64,000 nt of DNA from JAWPMT01 sp965601475 (GCA_965601475.1 OZ271832.1:5456001-5520000); one strand, 5' to 3'; counted from the stretch's first letter, positions 9,367-19,698 are shown. Translations and numbers: made by a program. The notes: a model not told the origin generated them from the sequence alone.

Positions 9367-10539
9367 ATGAAGCGACAGATATTATTACTATGTGTATTAG
9401 TGGCTTATTTGTTCGGGTGTTCGCAAGGACCTCGCGAGCTGTATGTCTATCAACAACCTCAAGATCTGGCGGATGGATTGTCGGTGGGAAGCATGGTGGA
9501 GATGGGTATGGACGAAGGGGCCATTGCCAACGCTGTTGACCGAATTCGAATGGGTAGATTTAAGGAAGTACATTCGATGTTGATCTACAAATCCGGAAAA
9601 CTTGTGGTAGAGGAATATTTCCCAGGTCACGACTTCAGATACGATGCACCCGGACATCGTGGCACATGGACCCAGTGGAACCCTGAACTGGTTCACGATA
9701 TACACTCAGTCACAAAGAGCATCACCTCGGCATGTATTGGGATAGCTTTAGATAAGGGTTTCATCGAGGCAGTTGATCAGTCCATATTTGATTACCTGCC
9801 AGACCACCAGGCTTATCGTTCGGAAGGCAGGGAGGACATCACCATTGAGCACCTGCTCACCATGACCTCCGGCTTACCCTGGTACGAATGGGGGTCTTCT
9901 TACAACAACACCGAAAATCCAGTAGTCGCGGTGTGGTATTCCGACAAAGATCCCGTCAGCTTTACGTTTCATGCACACATGAAACACGAGCCTGGTACGC
10001 ACTATTCCTACTATGGTGGATCCCAGGTGGTCTTGTCAGAAATACTTAAGAACGCCACAGGCAAAGACATTGATCAATTCTCTCGTGAGTATCTATTTGA
10101 ACCCCTGGGCATCGATACCGTCGACTGGTACCTACAGTTTCCCAATGGAGTCTACGAAGCGGCGGGGAGCCTCAGGATGACACCCAGGAGCATGCTCAAA
10201 GTGGGAGTTACCTACCTCAACGATGGTCAATGGCAAGGTCAACAGGTCATTTCAAGTGATTGGGTAAGAAAATCGGCCACCAACTATCGCGACTTCGAGA
10301 TTGACGTACCTGGTACGGACGGTAGAAACCTGGGCTATGGCTACTCCTGGTGGATAGCGAGTTTCTACACAAAGGGCAAACGTATCAACGCCTTCGAAGC
10401 AGGAGGCTGGGGTGGACAAAAGATTTTTGTCATTCCCGAACTGGAAGCAGTGGTGGTCTTCACAGGCAGTACTTACACCTCTAAGACCAAGCTCTTCACG
10501 CTAATGAAAAGGTATGTTGTGCCTGCACTGATGGAGTAG
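9367..10539 (+). CDS. Serine hydrolase, class C beta-lactamase family, lipoprotein
   Basis: 390 residues. A lipoprotein signal peptide ends at Cys18 (YLFGC). The active-site SxxK is SVTK at residues 114-117, and the Tyr motif is Y-S-Y at 213-215 instead of the usual YxN. A Gly-rich GGWGGQK stretch lies where the KTG box is expected. The fold serves beta-lactamases, esterases and D-amino peptidases, so the substrate cannot be assigned. It lies 32 bases after the NmrA-like gene and may share its transcript. Confidence 0.9.
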   Translation: MKRQILLLCVLVAYLFGCSQGPRELYVYQQPQDLADGLSVGSMVEMGMDEGAIANAVDRIRMGRFKEVHSMLIYKSGKLVVEEYFPGHDFRYDAPGHRGTWTQWNPELVHDIHSVTKSITSACIGIALDKGFIEAVDQSIFDYLPDHQAYRSEGREDITIEHLLTMTSGLPWYEWGSSYNNTENPVVAVWYSDKDPVSFTFHAHMKHEPGTHYSYYGGSQVVLSEILKNATGKDIDQFSREYLFEPLGIDTVDWYLQFPNGVYEAAGSLRMTPRSMLKVGVTYLNDGQWQGQQVISSDWVRKSATNYRDFEIDVPGTDGRNLGYGYSWWIASFYTKGKRINAFEAGGWGGQKIFVIPELEAVVVFTGSTYTSKTKLFTLMKRYVVPALME

Positions 10540-10653
10540 CACATGGATGAGTTGCTTGGTAGGCATCTCTCAGGCAAGGGCCAATTCACTAGGTTTCACT
10601 GTCACTACCCATTAACTTGGGGCTAGTCCAGTGTGAGTCTGAATTAGATCCAT

Positions 10654-11784
10654 ATGAAGAGAGTCCTTGTTATTGTCGTGATCTCCATCGTTGCCATCGG
10701 GATTGTACTTTTTGTGCTTGCCAAAATTATCATGAGCGGTGAGGCATTCGGGGATAAAATGGATGCTGAGAGTCTCGACCGGGCAATGGATTCACCTCAA
10801 TTTGTGGAGGGTAAATTCCAAAATGATCCCGAGGCACTCGACAATGACCTCTGGGTAAACTTCAAAGACATGCGCGGTGGTCAGAATAGGGTTCCTCCAG
10901 GCCCTTTTCCGATGGACCGTCCACAGATTTCGGAGGTCGTCGGTGACGAGCTCAAGGCTACCTGGTTTGGACATGCAACTGTATATGTGGAGATGGACGG
11001 GAAGCGGATAATCACCGACCCAATGCTATCCAGCCATGCTTTCCCAATCAGGTTTTTGGCCCCGGAACGTTTCAACCCTCCACCGATGACGGTGGATGAG
11101 TTGCCACCTGTGGATATTGTCACCATTTCGCACGATCATTTTGATCACCTGGACATGCCGACAGTAAAGGCGCTGGCTGATGGTGGCAGTCAATTTTTCG
11201 TGGGCTTGGGGATCAAAGCCCACCTCATGAGATGGAAAGTACCTGAGACGCAAATCAGTGAGATGGATTGGTGGGAAAGTCTGGAATTTGAAGGCTTTCG
11301 CATTCACTGTACGCCTGCCAGACATTATTCCGGGCGAACGGGTATGAATAATTCGACGCTATGGACGTCATGGGTGATAGAAGGTCCCAATCACAAAATC
11401 TTTCATAGTGGCGATTCCGGATATGAGTCACATTTCAAGGCAATTGGTGAGCGGTATGGTCCTATTGACATGGCGTTCATCAAGGTCGGGGACTACGGCA
11501 TGGATCTCGGCTGGCGGGATATCCACATGTTCACGGAGTACTCCATCGAGGCAGGCAGAGATGTCCGAGCCAGCCTGTTTTTCCCCATTCATTGGGGTAC
11601 ATTCAACCTGTCCTTTCATGATTGGTATGAGCCAATCAATCTGACAGTGGAGTTTGCCAGAAAGAAAAATGTAGCATTAGTTACGCCGAAGCTCGGTCAG
11701 TCGATCCGATTTGGAGATAAAATCGACAACGAATCCTGGTGGAAGGACCTGGAGGCCTTAAGCAAATCCCAAAGCGATCAGTAA
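10654..11784 (+). CDS. MBL-fold hydrolase, NAPE-PLD/UlaG-like, membrane anchored
   Basis: 376 residues with an uncleaved-looking N-terminal membrane segment (about residues 5-25). The zinc motif HxHxDH appears as SHDHFDHLD, followed by the later ligands in RHYSGR, HSGDSGY and PIHWGTF, so the dinuclear metal site looks complete. The opening ATWFGHATVYVEMDGKRI and ITDPMLS pattern matches the NAPE-phospholipase D/UlaG branch. Likely a phosphodiester or lactone hydrolase at the periplasmic face; substrate is not known. It stands alone between a forward and a convergent gene. Confidence 0.9.
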   Translation: MKRVLVIVVISIVAIGIVLFVLAKIIMSGEAFGDKMDAESLDRAMDSPQFVEGKFQNDPEALDNDLWVNFKDMRGGQNRVPPGPFPMDRPQISEVVGDELKATWFGHATVYVEMDGKRIITDPMLSSHAFPIRFLAPERFNPPPMTVDELPPVDIVTISHDHFDHLDMPTVKALADGGSQFFVGLGIKAHLMRWKVPETQISEMDWWESLEFEGFRIHCTPARHYSGRTGMNNSTLWTSWVIEGPNHKIFHSGDSGYESHFKAIGERYGPIDMAFIKVGDYGMDLGWRDIHMFTEYSIEAGRDVRASLFFPIHWGTFNLSFHDWYEPINLTVEFARKKNVALVTPKLGQSIRFGDKIDNESWWKDLEALSKSQSDQ

Positions 11785-11806
11785 GAACTCAGCAAGCCGC
11801 GTAAGC

Positions 11807-12907
11807 TCATCCCAGCGTGGTCACGGTCACAGTATCTGATTTACCTTTCAATTCCAGAGGTCCCAGGTTTCTGAAGTGAAAAAGCGCGCCACGCTCGTCT
11901 AATTTGCCGGCCAATGTCTCAGAAACCAGTATGTCAACGCCCAATTCATTGCATTTGGACTGTATTCTTGCCGTGGTGTTAAGGACGTCCCCCGTGTAGA
12001 CAATTTCGCGCTTGATGACACCAATTTCCCCGGCGATCACCTCCCCGGCATGCAAACCCGCTTTGAATTGGGGCATCACACCATATTTGGATTGGAATTT
12101 GGATGCATTCCGATTTAGCAACTCCTTCATGGCTTTGAAGCAACGTATGCAATTGCCTTGCTTAAGGCCAAGTGCCATCGGCCAGGTGACTACGACCTCA
12201 TCACCTACGTATTGGTAAATTTCACCCTTGGTGACCATAATCCCTGGTGTCGCGGTGCTAAAGGTGTCACTTAGAAATTCGAAATAGCGTTCCTCTCCCA
12301 GTTCTTCGGCAATTGTCGTGGAGGACTTAAGGTCCATGAACATGAAAATCCGTGATTCTTTCTTTGGTCGAAAGTACTTACCTAGCAAAAATGAGCCGAA
12401 AACGCCCGGTCCAAATTTTTCCCGTATCAACAGAAAGGTCAGCGTGACAAGCATGACACAAAGCCAGAATATGAAATTTGGCAGGAGCGCGATGTTGAAA
12501 ATGGCCGGCAAGATGGCTTTGTGAAACGGTTGACCGTGAAGGGGCGAGTCTGCACCATCATACGTGGTGATCGCGATGAACGTGAGCAACACATAGAGCC
12601 CACAATACCATGCGAACATATATCCGATGGCTTTGATAAATGGCAGGCTCCTCAACCATTTCTCCCAAATGAACACCAATGCAGTACCACCTAGTAATCC
12701 ACCTAGCAACAGCGATACCAGCATATTTCTCACCAGTGGTCCGTGGGGGTAGTTTTCGATGCACTCGCGATCCAATAGGATGAAAAAGCGATCAAAATAT
12801 TGATAAAAGGATACCAACAGCCAGAACAGGGTGATCCAGATGACAATCACCACCTTCTGCCAAAAAAATTGGCGCGTAAGAGCTCTCTGTTCAATGGCAC
12901 TTTCCAT
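11807..12907 (-). CDS. Membrane-bound class III adenylate/guanylate cyclase
   Basis: 366 residues from the ATG at 12907. Four membrane helices in the first half are followed by a class III cyclase domain over roughly the last 180 residues. The first metal site is in FMFMDLKSST, the second in YVGDEVVVTW, and the transition-state region GDVLNTTARIQSKC is present, so the enzyme looks catalytically competent. The frame stays open upstream to 13057, but the extra residues are rich in His, Tyr and Arg and do not look coding, so I prefer the internal start. Probable product is cAMP; no effector gene is adjacent. Confidence 0.88.
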   Translation of the reverse strand: MESAIEQRALTRQFFWQKVVIVIWITLFWLLVSFYQYFDRFFILLDRECIENYPHGPLVRNMLVSLLLGGLLGGTALVFIWEKWLRSLPFIKAIGYMFAWYCGLYVLLTFIAITTYDGADSPLHGQPFHKAILPAIFNIALLPNFIFWLCVMLVTLTFLLIREKFGPGVFGSFLLGKYFRPKKESRIFMFMDLKSSTTIAEELGEERYFEFLSDTFSTATPGIMVTKGEIYQYVGDEVVVTWPMALGLKQGNCIRCFKAMKELLNRNASKFQSKYGVMPQFKAGLHAGEVIAGEIGVIKREIVYTGDVLNTTARIQSKCNELGVDILVSETLAGKLDERGALFHFRNLGPLELKGKSDTVTVTTLG

Positions 12908-13111
12908 GTTCAATAAGTTAGGGTAATTGTGGCACTTGAAATTGCGAATACAGATGAAAATACTGCGAGAGTAATGTCTGTAATGGCTCAGGTCCAGCAA
13001 TGCATGAACCTTCAAGCGGTGGGTCAAGGTGTTTTCTGAATAAACACCCCTTGTCAATAACTAACCGGAAAAGACCGGTAAAGCCTTTGCGATGATCGAT
13101 CAACTGCCCAT

Positions 13112-14443
13112 TTACTCCAGCACCGTAGCCTGGTGCTTCCTGGGTTGTTTGCTTATGTATTTTTTAGGAAGGTGCTTCTTCAATGCCTTCACAAATAGAT
13201 GGTAATCTACCGTGATGGTGTGGCGTGGTGTCTTGATTTGCCTAAGGTGGGGGTGAGCAGCTTCCTGTTCGCAAAGTGCTTTGATATTGGATGGACGCTG
13301 CCACTTTCCGGATATCGCCCTGGCTGCTAACTTGCTTTGTAGTTCTGATCCCGGCCAGATACACCCGAGCGGTTGAAACATGCCTATGAAGTATAGGTTT
13401 TCATGTTCAGGATGAAACATCTTCAGGTAGAGGGGTACGTCACCTTCACTGTAGTTGATTAGCTCTTTATCAAAAAATGGGTGAGCCAGCACAAATCCAG
13501 TGCAAGCCACGATCACGTCGAACTCATCGGAGGTGCCGTCCTTGAAGTGAACGCGGTTGCCCTCATAACGCTCAATATCGCCCTTTGGCAGGACCTTGCC
13601 ATGACGAAGCTTGTGTAGCAGTTCATCATTGATGGTAGGGTGGGTGCCACTGACTCCCTGCTGGGGTTCAGGCAGACCGTACAATTTATTTGGACCCAGG
13701 AACAGCCTGACAGTCATTTCGGATAAGAAGTATTTCAGCCTGGTGGGAAGAAATGCCATTTTTGAAGCTACCACATCGCTGGGTTTGCCAAACAGGAACT
13801 TGGGAATGATTCGGTAACCTCTTCTCCAGCTGATCGTGGTCTTTTTGCTCACACGACTTGTTTCGACGGCTACGTCACAAGCCGAGTTGCCACCACCAAT
13901 GACGAGAACACGCTTGTCCTTGAATGGTGCCGCTTTCTTGTAGTGATGGGAGTGTAGCAACTGGCCGGTGAACTCTCCAGGATAGTTAGGGTACCTTGGC
14001 TGCCAGTGATGACCATTGCAGACGACCAGGTCAGTGAAGGTCTCCGTACTAGTTTGGCCATCTTTTTCGGTGGTGACCTTCCAGTCTCCATTTTCTCCAC
14101 GCTCGCAATGTCTCACCAACGTGTTGAACTGTATAAAAGGGTAGAGGTTGAACTTCCGGGCGTAGGCCTGGAAATACCTCCTTAGCTGGTCATGAGAGGG
14201 GTAATCGGGGATGGCAGCTTCGAAATCGTCGAATGTGAAATCGGCGTATTGCGACAGTGTCTTGGAGCTGATGATGTGTGTTGTGTCGAAAACACTTGAG
14301 TGACTTTCGTCCTCACTGTAGATCCAGTTGCCACCTACGTCCGCATTAAAATCATAGGCCACGACTTCCAATTCCTCATCAATCAAATTTTTGATGGCAG
14401 TGATTCCGGAAGGACCTGCCCCGACGACACACACGCGCCTCAT
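13112..14443 (-). CDS. Flavin-containing monooxygenase (FMO-like)
   Basis: 443 residues. FAD-binding GAGPSG at 8-13, the FMO fingerprint FTGQLLHSHHY at 158-168 and the NADPH-binding GGGNSA at 183-188 are all in place and correctly spaced. Such enzymes oxygenate N or S in small nucleophiles such as amines and thioethers using NADPH and O2. The substrate cannot be read. No membrane helix is seen, unlike eukaryotic FMOs. It sits alone on the minus strand between the cyclase and a membrane protein gene. Confidence 0.93.
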   Translation of the reverse strand: MRRVCVVGAGPSGITAIKNLIDEELEVVAYDFNADVGGNWIYSEDESHSSVFDTTHIISSKTLSQYADFTFDDFEAAIPDYPSHDQLRRYFQAYARKFNLYPFIQFNTLVRHCERGENGDWKVTTEKDGQTSTETFTDLVVCNGHHWQPRYPNYPGEFTGQLLHSHHYKKAAPFKDKRVLVIGGGNSACDVAVETSRVSKKTTISWRRGYRIIPKFLFGKPSDVVASKMAFLPTRLKYFLSEMTVRLFLGPNKLYGLPEPQQGVSGTHPTINDELLHKLRHGKVLPKGDIERYEGNRVHFKDGTSDEFDVIVACTGFVLAHPFFDKELINYSEGDVPLYLKMFHPEHENLYFIGMFQPLGCIWPGSELQSKLAARAISGKWQRPSNIKALCEQEAAHPHLRQIKTPRHTITVDYHLFVKALKKHLPKKYISKQPRKHQATVLE

Positions 14444-14527
14444 TTCGTCTTCACTTTTGTTTCCAGTAAAAACAAGTCTAATGAAAAATGATGACAGTAG
14501 TGTGACTAGGAACCTGCGAAGGCGTGG

Positions 14528-15250
14528 CTAGGTTAACTCACTACGGAAACTCGTGGCGAACAAGATGATCATGAGCAAAAAGAAGAAAGCGTAGGGCTGG
14601 GCACCCAATGGATCCTGGAAATGAAGGAATGGGAGGAATTCGCCGAGCAGATAAGGCCCGTTTCCGATGAGAATCCCCCAAAAAATCCATTGAGCTGCAC
14701 CTTTTGCGTCACCCCCCAGTTTTGGGTATCTGATGAAGAATATTACAAAACCTACGAGTCCATACAGTGTGACCGTTGCCATCTCCACAACCTGAAAAAC
14801 GGGTAATAGGGCAGGGTCTCTCAGACTGAAGAAAAGCAGGCCAAGCCCCAGGAGTCCTGGCAAGTAGACCAGGGTGAAAGAGAAACGACTGAGGGATTTG
14901 TCCAGGAAGGTCAAAAGAAAATGCAGCAGGAAGCTACCCATGAGCATGGAAATCAATAAGTAGGCCCCTTGCAAATAACCTTGCAGTGTATGAGAAAACT
15001 GGGGAAAGTATCCCCAGTGAATCCCCATGGAACAACAGTAAAGTGCAAAGACAAGTGACTTATAACTATGGACTTTGAAGTGCAATACAGTCCCGATAAG
15101 GGTGCATAAGATCCCCATAACTCCAAAGAGCTGGGTAAGTAGGGTTTGATTTGGCGGTGCACCCAGGGCATGGATGGTGGTGAAGGTGAAATATCGCCAG
15201 GCCAACACCAAGGCTAATAAGACTTGAACGATGTAGTTGCTCCTTTTCAT
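14528..15250 (-). CDS. Multi-pass membrane protein of unknown function
   Basis: 240 residues, almost entirely hydrophobic, with six or seven predicted membrane helices and short loops. The layout resembles the seven-helix input modules of sensor proteins but no output domain follows. I recognise no motif. It begins five bases after the end of the TlpA-like gene at 15256-16383, on the same strand, so the two are probably one operon. Confidence 0.75.
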   Translation of the reverse strand: MKRSNYIVQVLLALVLAWRYFTFTTIHALGAPPNQTLLTQLFGVMGILCTLIGTVLHFKVHSYKSLVFALYCCSMGIHWGYFPQFSHTLQGYLQGAYLLISMLMGSFLLHFLLTFLDKSLSRFSFTLVYLPGLLGLGLLFFSLRDPALLPVFQVVEMATVTLYGLVGFVIFFIRYPKLGGDAKGAAQWIFWGILIGNGPYLLGEFLPFLHFQDPLGAQPYAFFFLLMIILFATSFRSELT

Positions 15251-15255
15251 GGGTA

Positions 15256-16383
15256 TTATAGGTTACGGTCCAGAATTTCGCGCAGGTTGGCGTCCATCTC
15301 CGGATCCCGACCGCTGTTGATGTAAAGAATTTTGCCTTCCTTATCGATGAGAACTACCAATGGTAGTGCAGCAATCTTGAAGCTCTTGGCCACCGCCGCG
15401 TCCATGTCAAACAATACCTCATAGTGATTGAGGTTTTTTCGGTTGAGATAGTCAGCGATATTGACCTTGGGAGATTCCCAGACATTGACACCATAGACAT
15501 CCAGCGCACTGGTCCCATAGTCCTTTTTGATGTTGTCGATGATGGGCATGATCTGCCAGCAAGGACTGCACCAGCTTGCCCAGAAGTCCAGGAGTGTCAA
15601 TTTTCCTTGCTGTTGGCGGCTGGTAATCGACTCATTGGCGCCATTCTTCAAGAGCCATTCAGGAGCTTGTTCACCCACGGCAACCTTGCGCTGGTTTTCA
15701 TCTACCACGGTAAGCCCCTGGGTAGGAACTTCAAAGGCTGTGGAGGGAAGCGTTGCATTGATACGTACATCGGACATCTTGAAGACAAATCCACCCTGGG
15801 TGTCAGGGTTCTTATTCTCCTGGAATTGGCCGTAAATGAGATTGTCGGATTTTCCGAAATACCAAAAGTTACGATCTCCCCAGGGATTGTTCATGGAGAC
15901 GATATGACAATCGGTGCCATCGATAGTCTCCGAGCCTTCATAGTTTAGGGAGGAATCTTGCAGCCCCATGGCAAAAGCATTGGGCATCAGGAATTCCCGG
16001 AAGACAGCGTACCAGGCGTAGGACATCAGGTGCTGAGAACCTCCTGATACAGAACCTTTCTTCAGGACTTTGGCCTGGGTGTCTGCAAGTTTGAGTTGAT
16101 CTCCATTGGTGTAGATGTATTCGGTATTTTGGATCTGTCCCGACGCATCATGGGTATTCAGTACCACCAGGAGCTGCAGGCCCTGCTGCTTGTCCAGTAC
16201 CACCTCGCCGGAGAACTTACCGAAGGTCTTGCCCCAACCTTCGTAGGTGTAGCTGTATTGCAGTGTCCGTGTCTGGTTATTCTTCTCATTGACGTCTTTG
16301 AGGATTTTCAGGGCTTGTTCATTTTGGGCTTGACTGAGCAGGGTCGAAAAAATCAGTGTTAGAAAAAAGTACGTTCGTTTCAT
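15256..16383 (-). CDS. TlpA-like periplasmic thioredoxin with N-terminal lipid-carrier-like domain
   Basis: 375 residues. A signal peptide ends at LLSQAQ (about residue 20). The first two thirds resemble the DUF2092/LolA-type beta-sheet domain that Bacteroidota proteins often join to thioredoxins. The C-terminal thioredoxin domain carries WCSPC as its CxxC active site and the cis-Pro in AALPLVVLID. It is likely a periplasmic or outer-membrane-facing disulfide reductase. It is divergent from the AraC gene at 16467 and leads into the membrane protein at 14528. Confidence 0.87.
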   Translation of the reverse strand: MKRTYFFLTLIFSTLLSQAQNEQALKILKDVNEKNNQTRTLQYSYTYEGWGKTFGKFSGEVVLDKQQGLQLLVVLNTHDASGQIQNTEYIYTNGDQLKLADTQAKVLKKGSVSGGSQHLMSYAWYAVFREFLMPNAFAMGLQDSSLNYEGSETIDGTDCHIVSMNNPWGDRNFWYFGKSDNLIYGQFQENKNPDTQGGFVFKMSDVRINATLPSTAFEVPTQGLTVVDENQRKVAVGEQAPEWLLKNGANESITSRQQQGKLTLLDFWASWCSPCWQIMPIIDNIKKDYGTSALDVYGVNVWESPKVNIADYLNRKNLNHYEVLFDMDAAVAKSFKIAALPLVVLIDKEGKILYINSGRDPEMDANLREILDRNL

Positions 16384-16466
16384 CGTTGAATTTTTGATGG
16401 GAGAAACGATCGCGTGACTTCGGAGGGGCCAATATTTATAATAATTGACCCCTCATAGCATTTGAA

Positions 16467-17579
16467 ATGGTTACTTTGAAAGGAATGGACTTATCAGCAT
16501 GGTACCTGTTTTTCTATTTTGCCGCCGCTCAGGGGTTGTTTCTCGCCTTGGTATTGTTTGCGACAAAAAGCCCGGATCGGAAAAACATGTTGCTCGGCCT
16601 GGTCATTCTCCTATATTCCATTGCTCTAACAGACAATGTATGCTTCTGGCTGAAGTGTTATGAGTCAAACCCTCATTTGTTGGGCGTTAGTATGGCATTC
16701 CCAATGATATATGGGCCGCTTTTCTTTTTGTATTTCAGAGAGGCGCTCAAGTCAGGTCAATTGAGTTGGCGGGATTGGGTTCACTTTGTGCTGCCAGGCT
16801 TGCTATTGCTCTACCTGAGTCCGTACTATCTAAGCAGTGCACCTGAGAAATTGGAGCAAATCAAGAGCTGGCACCAAAATCCAGTCCACGTGCTTATTGT
16901 CCCGCCCGCCCAAACACTCTCATTGTTGGGGTACAGCTTATTGATACTGCGCCTGATGAAATCCTACGAAGCAAGCAGTGATTTGAAGATACTTGAATTC
17001 AGGAATTGGCTGACGCAAATATTTGGAGCATTTCTGCTCTTCAATACCACATTTCTCAGCTATCAGGTGCTTGTCTACACCGGACTGGGGTCAATCAATT
17101 CAGATCACATGGTAGCCTTGGTTTCAGCCCTGACGATCTATTTCATTGGCTACTTGGGTTTCTCGAAGAGCAAACTCCTCAATGGCATCAAAGTGAAGGA
17201 AGTGAAGTATGCTTCTACAACCCTAACTGAGACGGCCAGTAGTCAGCTATTCGCTCAAGTCTGTGATTTTGTGGCCTCTTCAAAGGTTTATACCGACAGC
17301 AGCCTGAGACTCCCGGCTTTGGCTGAACGACTTTCGATCACACCCCACCAACTATCGCAGGTCATCAACGAACAGGCACAACGAAATTTCTCCGAATTCA
17401 TCAATGCCTATCGAATTGAGGAGGCAAAACGGAGAATCCTTGACACCACCCACATCAATCGACTGGCTATGGATGTGGGGTTCAACAACAAAACCTCATT
17501 CAATCAGGCTTTCAAAAAATTTGTGGGTTGCTCACCTTCAGCCTACAGGGAAAAGCTGGAAGCTGCGAGGCAATCGTGA
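16467..17579 (+). CDS. AraC-family regulator with seven-helix membrane N-terminus
   Basis: 370 residues. About seven hydrophobic segments occupy residues 10-235, then a linker and a C-terminal AraC double helix-turn-helix (LSITPHQLSQVINEQ and MDVGFNNKTSFNQAFKKF, ending GCSPSAYREKL). This membrane-AraC layout is common in Bacteroidota and is thought to sense a ligand directly from the membrane. It is divergent from the TlpA-like gene, its most likely neighbour target. A second Met at codon 7 is an alternative start. Confidence 0.92.
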   Translation: MVTLKGMDLSAWYLFFYFAAAQGLFLALVLFATKSPDRKNMLLGLVILLYSIALTDNVCFWLKCYESNPHLLGVSMAFPMIYGPLFFLYFREALKSGQLSWRDWVHFVLPGLLLLYLSPYYLSSAPEKLEQIKSWHQNPVHVLIVPPAQTLSLLGYSLLILRLMKSYEASSDLKILEFRNWLTQIFGAFLLFNTTFLSYQVLVYTGLGSINSDHMVALVSALTIYFIGYLGFSKSKLLNGIKVKEVKYASTTLTETASSQLFAQVCDFVASSKVYTDSSLRLPALAERLSITPHQLSQVINEQAQRNFSEFINAYRIEEAKRRILDTTHINRLAMDVGFNNKTSFNQAFKKFVGCSPSAYREKLEAARQS

Positions 17580-17627
17580 ATTGATGTTGCCGGGCAGACC
17601 ACAAGGCTGTTGCTATTTTGGAGTGCT

Positions 17628-18398
17628 TTACCTGCCAATCATAACGCCGCCACTTACTGCCAGATAGCCACCTATGGCGCCCAGTACATTCATGGCGCAA
17701 TGGATCGCAATGCCCAGGTAGACGTTTTTCGTTTTCCAGACGATCCAACTCAAGATTACGCCCATAGCGCAAACCGCTATCAGATTGTGTGGCTGCCAGA
17801 AATGGTAGAGCCCAAACATCACCCCGTTAAGGATTGGTGCCCAGCTTTTCAAGTAAGCCATGCGGGGCAGAAGGTAGCCCCTGAAAAAAAGCTCTTCCAC
17901 TATGGGTCCCACAAACCCGTCTATCAATATGGCCAATAAGAACATCTGTGCAATCAATTGGGTATTGTCCGTCCCGAAGGAGGGGTTGAAATACCATTCG
18001 GGCAACCAGGAGAAGATTGTCGCTCTGAGGTGCAGACCCAAGGGATATAGTGGAATGTAAATGATTACTGAAACTACCATTCCCCCCAGGACCCATAACG
18101 TAAACTGCTTCCAAGGCATGGACCTCCGAAAAAGGACGATATTTTTCAGGGAGTATCGCCCATTAACTCTTCTCCCTAACCATAGCAAATGCCCACCAAC
18201 GACCGGCGTAAGCACAAATAGCTCAGCCATCAAGAGCACCGAAAGGCCTGGCAGCCCGGCCGCAATTACATGAGGACTGAGCCAGATATAAAAGGCCGTT
18301 ATCAGAATACCAGCGTAGAAGTGGTAGAGAATCAGTCGCGGTATCGGGAGTTGGTTTTCGAGCGTTTTCATGGCAACTTGTTTTTGACCAAAAGTCAC
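17628..18398 (-). CDS. CPBP-family intramembrane metalloprotease (Abi/Rce1 type)
   Basis: 256 residues with about eight membrane helices. The three motifs of CPBP (CAAX-like) proteases are visible in order: EELFFRGYLLPR (EExxxR), FGLYHFW (FxxxH) and HCAMNVLG (HxxxN). In bacteria these act in immunity to self-made peptides or as protein-processing enzymes; the substrate here is unknown. An internal ATG at 18371 (MKTLENQ) is an equally good start. The neighbouring AraC gene at 18439 is on the same strand, 40 bases upstream. Confidence 0.9.
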   Translation of the reverse strand: MTFGQKQVAMKTLENQLPIPRLILYHFYAGILITAFYIWLSPHVIAAGLPGLSVLLMAELFVLTPVVGGHLLWLGRRVNGRYSLKNIVLFRRSMPWKQFTLWVLGGMVVSVIIYIPLYPLGLHLRATIFSWLPEWYFNPSFGTDNTQLIAQMFLLAILIDGFVGPIVEELFFRGYLLPRMAYLKSWAPILNGVMFGLYHFWQPHNLIAVCAMGVILSWIVWKTKNVYLGIAIHCAMNVLGAIGGYLAVSGGVMIGR

Positions 18399-18438
18399 TC
18401 CATGAACCTCCAGAATCGACCGAATACGCGTACTCGAA

Positions 18439-19533
18439 CTACTTTTTGATAAACTGATTGCGGTAGGAGGAGGGAGTCAGTCCGGTTTTCTTCTTGAATT
18501 GGGTGTTGAAAGATGACTTTGAGTTGAATCCTACCTGGTACATGACTTCTAGTACCGTGAGCTTGGGGTCTTCATTTTCAGCCAATATCTGCTTCGCAGC
18601 CTCAATACGATGACCATTGACATAGTCATAGAAATTTTCTGCCATGGAATGGTTGATGATGTTGGAGACGGAACGCTCCGTCTCGCCAAGTACTGCGGCG
18701 ACATCTTTGATGGTCAACTGGGGATTGTTATAGAGCTTCTGATCTTTCATTACCTCCTCAATCTTTGGTGCCAAATGAACTAAGTGCTGCAGATCAGGCG
18801 ATGCCCGTTTGATGTTTGTGGCGAAGGGTTTGAAGATTGGGTACTTCATTGCCCTGACGATGACTGTCAAAGTCAACAGGATGGAAAACACAATCGTGAA
18901 GAGTAGTGGTGCAGCAGAAACAATCTCCGGGGAAGAAAGGCGGAGGACCGATCCCAACGCGGACCCGGCAAAAATGATGGTGATCAGGTTAATGAAGGCC
19001 TTAGACCAGCTGACTTCCTGGTTGGCGTAGTACTCTCTCTGTTGTCGATCAAAAATCTTCAGGTTTCGACGGGCGACCCACACGTAGCCAAAAAATTGCA
19101 AGAAAACGGACATGAACACTAGTAGTGTGGGTACATCCAATTGCATGCTGCTGCTAAGGGCAACAACTTCTAACCTGGAAGCCCGGTCGCTTTGGAGGTG
19201 GAAAAGCAGGACTACTAGTTCCCCAAGCACGAATGGGATGAGGTGTAGAAGGAAGTGCCAAGTCACTTTGCCCAGCAGACTGCGGGTAAAGAAATAGATC
19301 AGTGGTCCATACAATAACACCATGGGATCCTCCCACAAGATGAGCATGGGATGCTGTAGGTAGAATCCGTTAAAGGCCAATGTAGCATCCAGGGAATTGA
19401 TGCCAAGCAGGATGAAAAAAAGCCCCAGCCATCCAAATGCGTTCTTCCTCTGCAGACCTTCCGAGAGCAGAAATATCCCAAGAAGCAAGAATAAGCTCAT
19501 GGCAATTACGGAAAGAGAGGCTAGTACATTCAT
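18439..19533 (-). CDS. AraC-family regulator with membrane N-terminus
   Basis: 364 residues. Around seven hydrophobic segments fill the first 220 residues. The C-terminal AraC domain has LGETERSVSNIIN as the first recognition helix region and VMYQVGFNSKSSFNTQF as the second. Same design as the genes at 16467 and 46255 but clearly diverged. It lies upstream of, and in line with, the CPBP protease gene, which it may control. The signal it detects is unknown. Confidence 0.92.
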   Translation of the reverse strand: MNVLASLSVIAMSLFLLLGIFLLSEGLQRKNAFGWLGLFFILLGINSLDATLAFNGFYLQHPMLILWEDPMVLLYGPLIYFFTRSLLGKVTWHFLLHLIPFVLGELVVLLFHLQSDRASRLEVVALSSSMQLDVPTLLVFMSVFLQFFGYVWVARRNLKIFDRQQREYYANQEVSWSKAFINLITIIFAGSALGSVLRLSSPEIVSAAPLLFTIVFSILLTLTVIVRAMKYPIFKPFATNIKRASPDLQHLVHLAPKIEEVMKDQKLYNNPQLTIKDVAAVLGETERSVSNIINHSMAENFYDYVNGHRIEAAKQILAENEDPKLTVLEVMYQVGFNSKSSFNTQFKKKTGLTPSSYRNQFIKK

Positions 19534-19698
19534 ATCGCAATACGAAGATGGAGAATTCCTCGGATTGAAGGAGCGATCCCGGCATCACAACCTAAGCATA
19601 GAGATCTCACCAATGCTTGGTCGAAGTGCAGTCGGCGCATGCCAGGTTACTGAGGCAACTTTACTAAATTCATCACCTTATTATAAACAACCTTTCTT

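Noticed and set aside
12908..13057. N-terminal extension of the cyclase frame
   Set aside because: Residues are atypical (His, Tyr, Arg clusters) and the internal ATG at 12907 opens directly into the membrane domain.
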